Assembly: GCA_900763705.1 (NCBI GenBank)
Contig: CAAFLG010000036.1
Coordinates: 1 to 21,942, forward strand
Direction of reading: 5' to 3'
DNA from: an uncultured Oscillospiraceae bacterium
Lineage (GTDB): Bacteria; Bacillota; Clostridia; Oscillospirales; Oscillospiraceae
DNA: 21,942 nt
Part shown: positions 13,555-21,902 of the stretch, piece by piece
How the letters are laid out: each line of letters opens with the position of its first letter
How positions within the stretch are numbered: the first letter of the stretch is position 1
Notes under the pieces: generated by a model
Databases searched by the model: none
Seen by the model: the letters and a program-made list of their open reading frames with translations, nothing else
What the model was told of the DNA's origin: nothing
Program-made: the position numbers and the translations under genes

Positions 13555-16019
13555 CAGTTCTCTTCTTTCTCCGCGGTCTTTTTGGCCGCGGACTTCGTGC
13601 TTGTCTTCTTTGCGGTTGTCTTCTTGGCGGCAGTCTTTTTCGCGGTCGTAGTCTTCTTTGCCGCGGTTTTCTTGGCGGGCTTTTCCTCGCCATCCTCCGC
13701 CGCCTGTTTGCTGGTCTTTTTCGTCGTGGTCTTCGCCGCCGTCTTTTTGGCGGCAGGCTTCTTCGCGGCGGTCTTCTTAGCTGCCGTTTTCTTGGCGGCG
13801 GGCTTCTTCTCCGCGTTCTCGGCGCTCTCGGCGTTCTCGACCGTTTCGGTGTCTTCGCTCGTTTCGGCGGCTTTCTTTTTCACATAGCCGCGCTGATCCT
13901 CTGGCACAAAGCGCGAGCAGGCAGGGTTGATGCAGTACGGGCGCTTGAAGCCCTTGCCCGCCTTTTTGAACATCGTCTGTCCGCACTCGGGGCAGTCATT
14001 CTTCGTCGGCACATCCCAAGTCATGAAGTCGCACTTCTTCTCCGGGTCACTGCTCGTGGCAAATTCGCAGGCGTAGTAGGTGTACTGCTTGTTCGTCTTC
14101 TTGCTCACGCCCGTGCGCTTCATCATGCGCCCGCCGCACTTGGGGCAGCGGCCGTCCATCGCGATGACGAGGGGCTTGGTGAAGGTGCATTCGGGATAGC
14201 CCGGGCAGGCAAGGAAGCGGCCGAAGCGCCCGCTCTTGATGACCATGTTGCGCCCGCAGACGTCGCACTTTTCCTCGCTGACCTCATCGGGGACCTTGAG
14301 CCGCACGCCCTCGAGCGCCTCTTCGGCGTTTTCAAGGTCGCGCTCAAAGCCGCCGTAAAAATCGCGGATGACGTCCTTCCACGGCGTTTTGCCCTCCTCC
14401 ACGGTGTCGAGCTTTTCCTCCATGCGGGCGGTGAACTTCATGTCCACAATGTCGGGGAAGCGCTCTTCCATCAGGCCCGTCACCACCTCGCCGAGCGGCG
14501 TAGGACGCAGGTATTTTCCGTCCTTGATGACGTATTCGCGGTCTAAGATCGTCGAGACCGTCGGCGCGTAGGTCGACGGGCGGCCGATGCCGTTCTGTTC
14601 CATCGCGCGGATGAGCGTCGCGTCCGTATAGCGTGCGGGCGGCTGGGTGAAGTGCTGGAGCGGCGTGTAGGCCTCGAGCGTCAGCCCCTGCCCCTCGGTG
14701 AGCGGCGGAAGGATGCCCTCCTTCTCTTCCTTGTTCTCCTCGTCGCGCGATTCCTCGTAAACGGCGGTGTAGCCGGAGAATTTGAGGTTGCTCGCGCTCG
14801 CGTGGAACTCGTGTCCGCCCGCCATGATCTGCGCGCTCACGCTGTCGTACACGGCGTTCGCCATCTGGGAGGCCAAAAAGCGGCTCCAGATCAGGCGGTA
14901 AAGGCGGTACTGCTCGCCCGTCAGATCGCCCTTGATCTGCTCGGGCGTGAGGTTCACGTCCGAGGGGCGGATGGCCTCGTGCGCGTCCTGCGCGCCGGCT
15001 TTGGCCTTGTAGTGGCGGGCGGCCTTGGGGTAGTAGTCCTGCCCGTAGCGGCCGAGGATGAAGGTCTTCGCCGCGGCGATGGCCTCCTCGGAAATGCGCA
15101 GCGAGTCGGTACGCATGTAGGTGATGAGACCCACCGTGCCCTCGCCCGTGATGTCCACGCCCTCATAGAGCTGCTGGGCGATGGCCATGGTGCGGCGCGG
15201 CGTCATGTTGAGCTTGCGCGAGGCCTCCTGCTGCAGGGTAGAGGTCGTAAACGGCAGCGAGGGAGAGCGCTGCTTGTCCGTGCGCTTGATGTTCGTCACG
15301 GTGAAGGGCTCGCTGCCGATATCGGCAATGATGCCGTCCACCTGCTCGCCCGAGGTCGGCTCGACCTTCTTGCCGTCTTTTCCGTAATAATGCGCCTCAA
15401 AGGTCTTGTGCGAGGCTTCGTCCGTCAGGTCAACGTCGAGCGTCCAGTATTCCTGCGGCTCAAAGGCCTGAATTTCTTTCTCGCGGTCGTCCACCATGCG
15501 CACGGCAACGGACTGCACGCGGCCCGCCGAGAGGCCGCGGCGGACTTTTTTCCACAAAAGCGGGCTGAGCTCATAGCCCACGATGCGGTCGAGCACGCGG
15601 CGCGCCTGCTGCGCGTCGACCAGGTCCTGGTCGATGGCGCGCGGCTCCTGAATACTCTCGGAGACGACCTTTTTCGTGATCTCGTTGAAGGTCACGCGCT
15701 TGGCCTTTTCATCGTCCAGATTCAAAAGCGCCTTTAAGTGCCAGGAGATGGCCTCGCCCTCGCGGTCCGGGTCCGTTGCGAGGTAGACGGTGTCGCTGTC
15801 CTTGGCGGCCTTCTTGAGCTCGCCGATGAGCTCCTCCTTGCCGCGGATGGGCTGATAGACAGGCTCGAAATCGTGCTCGATGTCCACGCCGAGCTTGCTT
15901 TTGGGAAGGTCGCGCAGGTGGCCCATGCTGGCCTTGACCTCGTAATCCTTGCCCAGATATTTTCCGATGGTTTTCGCCTTGGCCGGAGACTCGACGATCA
16001 CCAGATGCTTTTTCGACAT
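13554..16019 (-). CDS. topA: DNA topoisomerase I with histone-H1-like C-terminal tail
   Basis: An 821-residue type IA topoisomerase that relaxes negative supercoils through a 5'-phosphotyrosine. The TOPRIM domain has Glu10 (VESPAKA) and DPDRE (83-87); the active-site Tyr301 lies in ITYMRTDS. Three Cys4-type zinc segments follow: CDVCGR...CPGYPEC, CPKCGG...CEF...KKCDF, and CPECGQ...CINPAC. Beyond the family's usual end is a tail of about 86 residues (736-821) built almost only of Lys, Ala, Thr and Pro in AAKKT units, interrupted once by an acidic patch (AAEDGEE). Such tails bind DNA non-specifically in other bacterial proteins and may raise processivity. Six bases separate it from dprA upstream. 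Confidence 0.97.
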   Translation of the reverse strand: MSKKHLVIVESPAKAKTIGKYLGKDYEVKASMGHLRDLPKSKLGVDIEHDFEPVYQPIRGKEELIGELKKAAKDSDTVYLATDPDREGEAISWHLKALLNLDDEKAKRVTFNEITKKVVSESIQEPRAIDQDLVDAQQARRVLDRIVGYELSPLLWKKVRRGLSAGRVQSVAVRMVDDREKEIQAFEPQEYWTLDVDLTDEASHKTFEAHYYGKDGKKVEPTSGEQVDGIIADIGSEPFTVTNIKRTDKQRSPSLPFTTSTLQQEASRKLNMTPRRTMAIAQQLYEGVDITGEGTVGLITYMRTDSLRISEEAIAAAKTFILGRYGQDYYPKAARHYKAKAGAQDAHEAIRPSDVNLTPEQIKGDLTGEQYRLYRLIWSRFLASQMANAVYDSVSAQIMAGGHEFHASASNLKFSGYTAVYEESRDEENKEEKEGILPPLTEGQGLTLEAYTPLQHFTQPPARYTDATLIRAMEQNGIGRPSTYAPTVSTILDREYVIKDGKYLRPTPLGEVVTGLMEERFPDIVDMKFTARMEEKLDTVEEGKTPWKDVIRDFYGGFERDLENAEEALEGVRLKVPDEVSEEKCDVCGRNMVIKSGRFGRFLACPGYPECTFTKPLVIAMDGRCPKCGGRMMKRTGVSKKTNKQYTYYACEFATSSDPEKKCDFMTWDVPTKNDCPECGQTMFKKAGKGFKRPYCINPACSRFVPEDQRGYVKKKAAETSEDTETVENAESAENAEKKPAAKKTAAKKTAAKKPAAKKTAAKTTTKKTSKQAAEDGEEKPAKKTAAKKTTTAKKTAAKKTTAKKTSTKSAAKKTAEKEEN
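13557..13814 (-). repeat. Degenerate repeat encoding the TopA Lys/Ala/Thr tail
   Basis: The bases coding residues 736-821 of TopA are a run of imperfect repeats of GCC-GCC/AAG-AAG-ACC-type codons (units such as AAKKT, PAAKK). Synonymous variation between units shows it is not a recent simple expansion, but unit number could vary between strains. Confidence 0.7.
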
Positions 16020-16025
16020 TTCGTT

Positions 16026-17237
16026 TTATTCCTCCAATATGACATTCAGGGAAAAATGCTTGCCGCCGCCCTGCTCGACGCAGCCCTCCAGCTCCATCAT
16101 CGTCAGTGCGGAAAGCACGCGGCGCGTGGGAAGGCCGGTTTGTTCAATGATATCGTCCACCTGCATCGCGCCGTCCTTCAGCGCGCGCAGGATCGTGATC
16201 TGATCGTCCGTAAGGCCCAGATCGTTTTTCGTCAGGCTGAGCTTTGGCAGCGAGGGCGTTTCCTCGGCCGCAGCGGCAGCCTTGACGCGCGAGAGTTCTT
16301 CGCGCGCCTGATAGCCGAGCGTTCGCGGCAGCTCGACCCGCTCGCCAAGGATTTTGTGCGGATACTGCGCTTCGTATTCGCGCAGCACATCCCAGCTGTC
16401 GGTGATGAGCGCCGCCGCGCCGTCCGCGATCAGGCGGTTGCAGCCGCGGCTCATGGGTGCGTCGATGGGGCCGGGCACAGCAAATACGTCGCGTCCCTGC
16501 TCAAGAGCTGTATTTGCCGTGATGAGTGCGCCGCTCTTTTCCGGTGCCTCGACCACGACGGTGGCAAGGCTCAATCCACTGATGATGCGGTTGCGCACGG
16601 GAAAGTGCCACGCCTCCGCCGCCGTCCCGGGCGGATATTCGCTGATGAGCGCGCCCGAGGCCGCAATGTCGCGGTAGAGCCACGCGTTCTCCGCCGGATA
16701 GACAACGTCAAGTCCGCAGCCGAGCACAGCGATGGTCTTTCCGCCCGCGCGCAGCGCGCCGCGATGGGACGCTGAATCTACGCCCGCCGCCGCGCCGGAG
16801 ATCACGACCGCTCCCTGACGGCTCAGGCCGTAGGCGATCTTCTCCGCCGCCTCGATGCCGTAGGGCGAGGCTTTGCGCGTGCCGACCATGGCAACGGCGA
16901 CCTCCTCATCGATAGCGGGAAGGTTTCCCTTGACATAGAGAAGGCATGGCGGCTCAAAGATGTTGCGCAGGCGCACGGGATAGTCCGCGTCCTGCATTGT
17001 AAGAAGGCGCAGGCCGAGGCGCGAGCACGCGCCGAGGATACGGTCGGCGTCCTCCATCGACTTTTCCGCGAGCAGGGCGATCTGCCGCGGCTCGATGCCC
17101 TCAACAAGGCGGTATTCGTCCTCGTCGGCGTAGTAGATGTTCTCCGGCGAGCCGAAATGATCGAGCAGCAAAAGCTTTGAGCGATTCGTCAGTCCTTTGA
17201 CTTCCGAGAGCCACACCCAGTATTTGAGACCCGCCAT
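16026..17237 (-). CDS. dprA: DNA processing protein DprA (Smf)
   Basis: A 403-residue protein that binds incoming single-stranded DNA and loads RecA during natural transformation. Order of parts: an N-terminal helical segment (SAM-like, 1-90), a Rossmann-like core (about 100-310) with VGTRKASPYG (118-127), SGAAAGVDSASHRGAL (147-162), LGCGLDVVYPAENAWLY and FPVRNRIISGLS, then a C-terminal winged-helix (about 345-400, LTDDQITILRALKDGAMQVDDI). The length suits the three-domain form. AAGGAG precedes the ATG. It sits just upstream of topA in the conserved order. Other competence genes are not in the window. Confidence 0.96.
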   Translation of the reverse strand: MAGLKYWVWLSEVKGLTNRSKLLLLDHFGSPENIYYADEDEYRLVEGIEPRQIALLAEKSMEDADRILGACSRLGLRLLTMQDADYPVRLRNIFEPPCLLYVKGNLPAIDEEVAVAMVGTRKASPYGIEAAEKIAYGLSRQGAVVISGAAAGVDSASHRGALRAGGKTIAVLGCGLDVVYPAENAWLYRDIAASGALISEYPPGTAAEAWHFPVRNRIISGLSLATVVVEAPEKSGALITANTALEQGRDVFAVPGPIDAPMSRGCNRLIADGAAALITDSWDVLREYEAQYPHKILGERVELPRTLGYQAREELSRVKAAAAAEETPSLPKLSLTKNDLGLTDDQITILRALKDGAMQVDDIIEQTGLPTRRVLSALTMMELEGCVEQGGGKHFSLNVILEE

Positions 17238-17256
17238 GAGGACATCTCCTTTCGTC

Positions 17257-18018
17257 TTATCGGTACATCTCCCAGAGAACGACCGTCGCCGCGACGGCCG
17301 CGTTGAGCGACTCGCAGCGCGGGTTCATCGGAATCTTCAGCGTCTTTTCACACGCACCGAGCACTTGCTCGGATAAGCCTCTTCCCTCGCTGCCGATGGC
17401 GACGGCGGCTCTTGCAAGGTCGGCCTCGGCAAGCGGCACGGTATCGTCGCGCAGGGCCGTGCCGTAGAGCGGCACGCCGCTTTTTTGAAGCAGCGAAAAA
17501 AGTTCCTCCGCTGTGACGCTGTAGGCCTCGCGGCGGAAGATCGCGCCCATCGTGGCACGCGCGGTCTTCGGGTTGTAGAGGTCGGCGCAGGCGTTGACCA
17601 GGAATACGCCGTCGCAGTCGAAAGCGTCCGCCGTGCGCAGGATGGTGCCGACGTTTCCGGGATCCTGCACGCCGTCGAGCACGAGATAGTGCCGTCCTTT
17701 GAGCGTTTCGGGCAGGCGCACCTCGGGCAGCGCCACGGTAAAGAGCGCGCCCTGCGGCGTTTCCATGGGACTGACAGAGCGCATCAGCTCCCCGCTCACG
17801 CGCACAGCGCGCACGCCCTGCGGAAGCGGCGGAATGTCGATCCCTTCGGAAAAGACCGCCGTTTTCACCTCCGCGCCCCACTTGAGCGCCTCGGCAAGGA
17901 GCTTTGTCCCGTCGCAGAGATATTCCCCGCTCTTCACGCGGTAGGACCGGGAGGAGCCCAATTTGCGCAGATGCGTCATCAGCGGATTCTGCCGGCTGCT
18001 TATCGTCTCCACGTTCAT
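17257..18018 (-). CDS. SpoU/TrmH-family RNA 2'-O-methyltransferase
   Basis: A 253-residue SPOUT methyltransferase acting on the ribose of rRNA or tRNA with SAM. The N-terminal substrate-binding domain (about 1-95) starts ISSRQNPLMTHLRKL. The three SpoU motifs are present: DGVQDPGNVGTILRTADAF (115-133, with the key Asn and Arg), AIGSEGRGLS (207-216), and IPMNPRCESLNAAVAATVVLWE (229-250). This is close to RlmB/TsnR-type enzymes; the target nucleotide cannot be assigned. ATG 18016-18018 is chosen because GGGAGGG lies about 10 nt upstream; an in-frame ATG at 18057 overlaps the promoter. It is the first gene of the minus-strand operon, 19 nt before dprA. Confidence 0.9.
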   Translation of the reverse strand: MNVETISSRQNPLMTHLRKLGSSRSYRVKSGEYLCDGTKLLAEALKWGAEVKTAVFSEGIDIPPLPQGVRAVRVSGELMRSVSPMETPQGALFTVALPEVRLPETLKGRHYLVLDGVQDPGNVGTILRTADAFDCDGVFLVNACADLYNPKTARATMGAIFRREAYSVTAEELFSLLQKSGVPLYGTALRDDTVPLAEADLARAAVAIGSEGRGLSEQVLGACEKTLKIPMNPRCESLNAAVAATVVLWEMYR

Positions 18019-18057
18019 TTTTCTCTTCCCTCCCAATTTATATTTAATATGTATCAC

Positions 18058-18087
18058 ACTATATTATCAACTGCCGCCCTTTGTCAA
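18058..18087 (-). promoter_or_regulatory. Promoter of the methyltransferase-dprA-topA operon
   Basis: Minus strand: -35 TTGACA (18087-18082), 18-bp spacer, -10 TATAGT (18063-18058). It lies back to back with the plus-strand promoter for pepT. Confidence 0.7.
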
Positions 18088-18138
18088 GCAAAAGAATCCC
18101 GCCAGTTTTCTCATTTTGTACGATTCCTGCGCCGCCGC

Positions 18139-18168
18139 TTTACATCGCGCCGCCTTTTGTGGTACACT
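18139..18168 (+). promoter_or_regulatory. Promoter of the pepT operon
   Basis: -35 TTTACA at 18139-18144, 18-bp spacer, and -10 TACACT at 18163-18168 with TGG in front (extended -10). Confidence 0.65.
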
Positions 18169-18214
18169 AATCGGGCAATATTATGCAGCTCGACTGCAAG
18201 GAGGTACCTTAAAA

Positions 18215-19426
18215 ATGGAATCTGCCAAATCGCGTTTTCTGCGCTATGTCACCTACTACACCACCTCGGATGACTTCACCGGCACCTCGCCCTCCACGGA
18301 GCGGCAGAAGGACCTCGGAAACGTTCTGATGCAGGAGCTTGAAGCGCTCCGCCTCGAGGACGTTCACATGGACGATTGCGGCAATGTGCTCGCAACGCTC
18401 CCCGCGAGCGAGGGCGTGGACGCGCCTGTCATCGCGCTCATCGCGCACATGGATACCGCGCCCGACGCCTCGGGCGAGAACGTCAAGCCCCGTCTCGTGC
18501 GCTACGAGGGCGGTGAGCTCAAGCTCAACGACGACATTTCCCTCACCGAAGCGCTCTGCCCCGGCCTCAAAGACCACGTGGGCGATGAGCTGATCGTGAC
18601 CGACGGCACGACGCTGCTCGGCGCGGACGACAAAGCCGGCATTGCCGAGATCATGGCCGCGGTGGAAACGATCCTCGAAAAGAACCTCCGCCACGGCGAA
18701 GTGCGCGTCATCTTCACGACCGACGAGGAGATCGGCCACGGCACGGACGGGCTCGATGTGCAGTCTCTTGGCTGCGACTACGGCTACACCGCGGATGGCG
18801 GCCCCCTCGGCGAGATCGAATATGAAAACTTCAACGCCGCCTCCGCCGTCTTGACGGTGCACGGCGTGGGCGTCCACCCCGGCAGCGCCAAGAACGTGAT
18901 GGTCAACGCCGCGACCGTGGCGATGGACTTCCACGCGCTGCTGCCCGAGGATGAAGTGCCCGAGAAGACCGAGGGCTACGAGGGCTTCTTCCACCTCACG
19001 GATATGGAGGGCGGCATGGCAAAGGCCACGCTGCGCTACATCATCCGCGACCACGACCGCGAGAAGTTTGAAGAGAAGAAAGCGCTTTTCGCCGCCTGCG
19101 CCGATAAGATCAACGAGGTCTACGGCGACGGCACCGCCGAGGCCGCCATCACCGACAGCTACTACAACATGAAGGAAAAGATCCTGCCGCACTTCCACCT
19201 CATCGAGCGCGCGGAGAATGCCTTCCGCGCCAACGGTGTCACGCCCATGTGCGTGCCCATCCGCGGCGGCACGGACGGCGCGAACCTTTCCTGGGCCGGT
19301 CTTCCCTGCCCCAACCTTTCCACCGGCGGCTACAACTACCACGGCGTGCGCGAGTGGATCCCCGCGGACAGCCTGGAGACCATGACGAACGTGCTCATCA
19401 CGCTCACCGAGAGCTTCGTTGAATGA
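18215..19426 (+). CDS. pepT: Peptidase T (tripeptide aminopeptidase, M20B)
   Basis: A 403-residue cytosolic zinc peptidase that removes the N-terminal residue of tripeptides. Metal and catalytic residues are in place: His78 and Asp80 in AHMDTAPD, Asp in GADDKAG (138/139), the Glu pair in TTDEEIGHG (171-172), Asp194 in TADGG, and His376 in YNYHGVREWIP. Length matches characterised PepT proteins. The start is ATG 18215, 9 nt after AAGGAGG; the frame is open further upstream (to 17963) but those starts lie before the promoter. It overlaps the next gene's possible first ATG at its stop and is co-transcribed with it. Confidence 0.96.
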   Translation: MESAKSRFLRYVTYYTTSDDFTGTSPSTERQKDLGNVLMQELEALRLEDVHMDDCGNVLATLPASEGVDAPVIALIAHMDTAPDASGENVKPRLVRYEGGELKLNDDISLTEALCPGLKDHVGDELIVTDGTTLLGADDKAGIAEIMAAVETILEKNLRHGEVRVIFTTDEEIGHGTDGLDVQSLGCDYGYTADGGPLGEIEYENFNAASAVLTVHGVGVHPGSAKNVMVNAATVAMDFHALLPEDEVPEKTEGYEGFFHLTDMEGGMAKATLRYIIRDHDREKFEEKKALFAACADKINEVYGDGTAEAAITDSYYNMKEKILPHFHLIERAENAFRANGVTPMCVPIRGGTDGANLSWAGLPCPNLSTGGYNYHGVREWIPADSLETMTNVLITLTESFVE

Positions 19427-19443
19427 AAGGAGCGAATTTCCCC

Positions 19444-21243
19444 ATGAACACCACCGAAAAGCTCGCGCTGCTGCGCGCGGAAATGAAAAAGCGCAGCATT
19501 GACGCCTATGTCGTCGTGACCGACGACTTCCACGCATCCGAATACGTGGGCGCGCACTTCAAGTCGCGCGAATTTCTCTCCGGCTTCACCGGCTCCGCCG
19601 GTACGCTCGTCGTGCTGCCCGAATCTGCCGCACTCTGGACCGACGGCCGCTACTTTTTGCAGGCCTCGCAGCAGCTTGCTGGCTCCGGCATTGAGCTCAT
19701 GCGCATGGGCGAGGCAGGCGTTCCCGAGATTCCCGACTTCCTGCGCGATCATGTGGGTGAAAACGGCTTCATCGGCTTCGATTCCCGCACGATCAGCAAC
19801 GACTTTGCCCGCCGCATTGGCGAAAAGACGCGCGAAAAGCACATTCGCTTTGCAGGCGATGTGGATCTTGTCGACCTTGTGTGGACGGATCGCCCCGCGC
19901 TCTCCTGCGAGCCGCTGTGGGAGCTCGAGGCGAAGTTCGCCGGCTTCACGCGCGCGGAAAAGCTTCAGCAGGTACGCGAAAAGATGGCCGAGCTCGGCGC
20001 GGATGTGTTCGTCATCCCCGCGCTCGACGAGATCGCGTGGCTTCTGAACCTGCGCGGCGGTGACGTTCTCTATACGCCGGTGTTTCTCTCCTACCTGCTG
20101 CTTGAGCGCGGCAAGGCCACGCTCTGCGTGCAGAAGGAGGCCGTGAGTGCCGAGATCGAGGCGCACCTCGCCGCCGACGGCGTGATCCTCGCCCCCTATG
20201 ACGATATCTACGCGCTGGTCGCCGCTCTCCCGCAGGGCACGCGCGTGCTGCTCGACGGCGAGCGCGCCAACTACCGCATCACGCAGAGCGTTGGTGCGGG
20301 CGTGGAGACGCTCGACCGTCCCAGCCCCATCCAGCTCATGAAGGCGACGAAGCATCCCGCCGAGCAGGAGAACGAGCGCATCGCCCACATCCGTGACGGC
20401 GTGGCCGTCACGCGCTTCATCTACTGGCTCAAGCACACGATCGGAAACGAGCCCATCACGGAGATGAGCGCCGCGAAAAAGCTGGAGAGCCTGCGCGCCG
20501 AGGGCGAGCATTTCCTCGACCAGAGCTTTGAGCCCATCCTTTCCTACGGTGCGCACGGCGCGATCGTCCACTATGCGCCGACCGAGGAGTCGGACATCCC
20601 TATGGAGCCGCACGGTTTCTGCCTTGCCGACACGGGCGCACAGTACTACGAGGGCACGACCGACATCACCCGCACCATTGCCCTCGGCGCGCTCACCGAA
20701 GAGGAAAAGCGCATCTATACGCTCGTGCTGCGCGGCCACTTGCAGCTCGGCGCGGCGAAGTTCCGCCACGGCTGCACGGGCGAAAACCTCGATATGCTCG
20801 CCCGCGCGCCGCTGTGGGAGGCAGGCCTTGACTACAACCACGGCACGGGTCACGGCGTCGGCTTCGTCCTCGGCGTGCACGAAGGCCCCGAGCGCGTGCA
20901 CTGGGATGTGAACCGCCAGAAGCACCACTGCGTCATCGAAGAGGGCATGATTTTCTCGAACGAGCCTGGCATGTACCTTGCCGGTAAGTTCGGCGTGCGC
21001 ATTGAGAACCTCGTCGTTGTACGCGAGGCTGAGGTCAACGAATACGGCCGCTTCCTCGCGCTCGAGCCGCTCACGCTCGTCCCCTATGACCGCGACGCGA
21101 TCGATCTGACGCTTCTCACCTCCCGCGATGTGGAGCTGATGAACGACTATCACGCAAAGGTCTATGCGGCGATCTCGCCCTACCTTGCGGGTGACGAGCT
21201 TGCATGGCTCAAGGAAGTCACCGCGCCGGTCACGTTCGGCTGA
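19444..21243 (+). CDS. Xaa-Pro aminopeptidase, three-domain XPNPEP1-like (M24B)
   Basis: A 599-residue metallopeptidase releasing N-terminal residues that precede proline. Two creatinase-like domains (about 1-310) precede the pita-bread catalytic domain (about 315-540). The five metal ligands are visible: Asp396 (LADTGAQYYEG), Asp407 (TTDITRT), His470 (GTGHGVG), Glu507 (SNEPGMY) and Glu521 (VRIENLV). The length and domain number fit the long form also found in eukaryotic cytosol rather than the shorter E. coli PepP. ATG 19444 is preferred, 11 nt after AGGAG; an earlier ATG at 19423 overlaps the pepT stop but lies before this ribosome site. With PepT it forms a peptide-degrading operon. Confidence 0.93.
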   Translation: MNTTEKLALLRAEMKKRSIDAYVVVTDDFHASEYVGAHFKSREFLSGFTGSAGTLVVLPESAALWTDGRYFLQASQQLAGSGIELMRMGEAGVPEIPDFLRDHVGENGFIGFDSRTISNDFARRIGEKTREKHIRFAGDVDLVDLVWTDRPALSCEPLWELEAKFAGFTRAEKLQQVREKMAELGADVFVIPALDEIAWLLNLRGGDVLYTPVFLSYLLLERGKATLCVQKEAVSAEIEAHLAADGVILAPYDDIYALVAALPQGTRVLLDGERANYRITQSVGAGVETLDRPSPIQLMKATKHPAEQENERIAHIRDGVAVTRFIYWLKHTIGNEPITEMSAAKKLESLRAEGEHFLDQSFEPILSYGAHGAIVHYAPTEESDIPMEPHGFCLADTGAQYYEGTTDITRTIALGALTEEEKRIYTLVLRGHLQLGAAKFRHGCTGENLDMLARAPLWEAGLDYNHGTGHGVGFVLGVHEGPERVHWDVNRQKHHCVIEEGMIFSNEPGMYLAGKFGVRIENLVVVREAEVNEYGRFLALEPLTLVPYDRDAIDLTLLTSRDVELMNDYHAKVYAAISPYLAGDELAWLKEVTAPVTFG

Positions 21244-21254
21244 TAAAGCAATAT

Positions 21255-21293
21255 AAAAAAGGTTCGGACTGCGATGCAGTCCGAACCTTTTTT
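21255..21293. terminator. Bidirectional terminator between the peptidase operon and the tRNA-binding gene
   Basis: A perfect 18-bp stem, 21255-21272 with 21276-21293, has a 3-base loop and A6/T6 at the ends. It lies between convergent genes and can end both transcripts. Confidence 0.95.
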
Positions 21294-21302
21294 CATTGTG
21301 TC

Positions 21303-21902
21303 TTAGTAGAGCTTGGCGCCGGCGGGGATATCGTCGTCGACCATCAGCAGGTTGAGGCGCTCCTCCCCGTCCACATGGTGAACGGCGGAAATGAGCATAC
21401 CGCAGGAATCGATGCCCATCATCTTGCGCGGGGGCAGGTTGACGATGGCAATGGCGGTCTTGCCGACAAGATCCTCGGGCTCATAGTAGTCGTGGATGCC
21501 GGAGAGGATGACGCGGTCGGTGCCGGAACCGTCGTCGAGCACGAACTTCAAAAGCTTCTTGCTCTTGGGCACGGCGGTGCATTCCTTGATCTTGACCGCG
21601 CGGTAGTCAGACTTGGCGAAGGTGTCGAACTCGACCTGCTCTTCGAAGATCGGCTCGCTCTCGACCTTGTCAACCTCGTCGGCGGCGTGCGCGCCCTTGG
21701 GCTTGACAAAGCCGGTCGCGCCGCTCGTCTTCGCGGCGGCGGGAGCGCTCTCAGCGCTTTCTTCCTCACCCTTCTCGCTCTTCTTGGGCATATCGAGCGG
21801 CTTCATCGTCGGGAATAAAATTTTGCTCTCTCCATCCTGCCCCATTCCGCTCTGTAAGGGTTCAAAACTCGCACAATACTCGATTCGTGAAACTTTTTTC
21901 AT
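21303..21902 (-). CDS. tRNA-binding-domain protein (EMAP-II/MetRS C-terminal type)
   Basis: At least 199 residues. The C-terminal part (about 93-199) is a tRNA-binding OB fold: FDTFAKSDYRAVKIKECTAVPKSKKLLKF, ILSGIHDYYEPEDLVGK, and VNLPPRKMMGIDSCGMLIS are the conserved blocks of the domain found at the C-terminus of methionyl-tRNA synthetase and in stand-alone Trbp111/CsaA proteins. Residues 44-80 are an acidic, Ala/Lys-rich linker. Residues 27-31 (KILFP) resemble the LFPRI linker of MetRS just before its C-terminal domain. The frame has no stop between ATG 21902 and the window's right edge, and only a weak AGAGGA precedes that ATG, so the gene may start outside. A stand-alone tRNA-binding protein and a detached MetRS tail are both possible. 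Confidence 0.75.
   Translation of the reverse strand: MKKVSRIEYCASFEPLQSGMGQDGESKILFPTMKPLDMPKKSEKGEEESAESAPAAAKTSGATGFVKPKGAHAADEVDKVESEPIFEEQVEFDTFAKSDYRAVKIKECTAVPKSKKLLKFVLDDGSGTDRVILSGIHDYYEPEDLVGKTAIAIVNLPPRKMMGIDSCGMLISAVHHVDGEERLNLLMVDDDIPAGAKLY

Noticed and set aside
13557..13814. CRISPR-like or non-coding tandem repeat
   Set aside because: The repeat is in frame with TopA, units are degenerate at synonymous positions and there are no spacers.
14652..16775. Two long plus-strand frames (14652-15737 and 15738-16775) opposite topA and dprA
   Set aside because: They abut at a stop codon, have no ribosome sites, and mirror conserved topA and dprA codons.
17963..18214. N-terminal extension of PepT to 487 residues
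   Set aside because: It runs through the divergent promoters, and the extra residues are absent from PepT; AAGGAGG precedes ATG 18215.
18209..19537. 442-codon minus-strand frame opposite pepT
   Set aside because: Antisense shadow with no start signal; pepT is complete on the plus strand.
19336..21153. 605-codon open frame antisense to the Xaa-Pro aminopeptidase
   Set aside because: A shadow of codon bias in GC-rich DNA: the sense strand encodes a complete M24 enzyme with all ligands, and the antisense product has no domain character.
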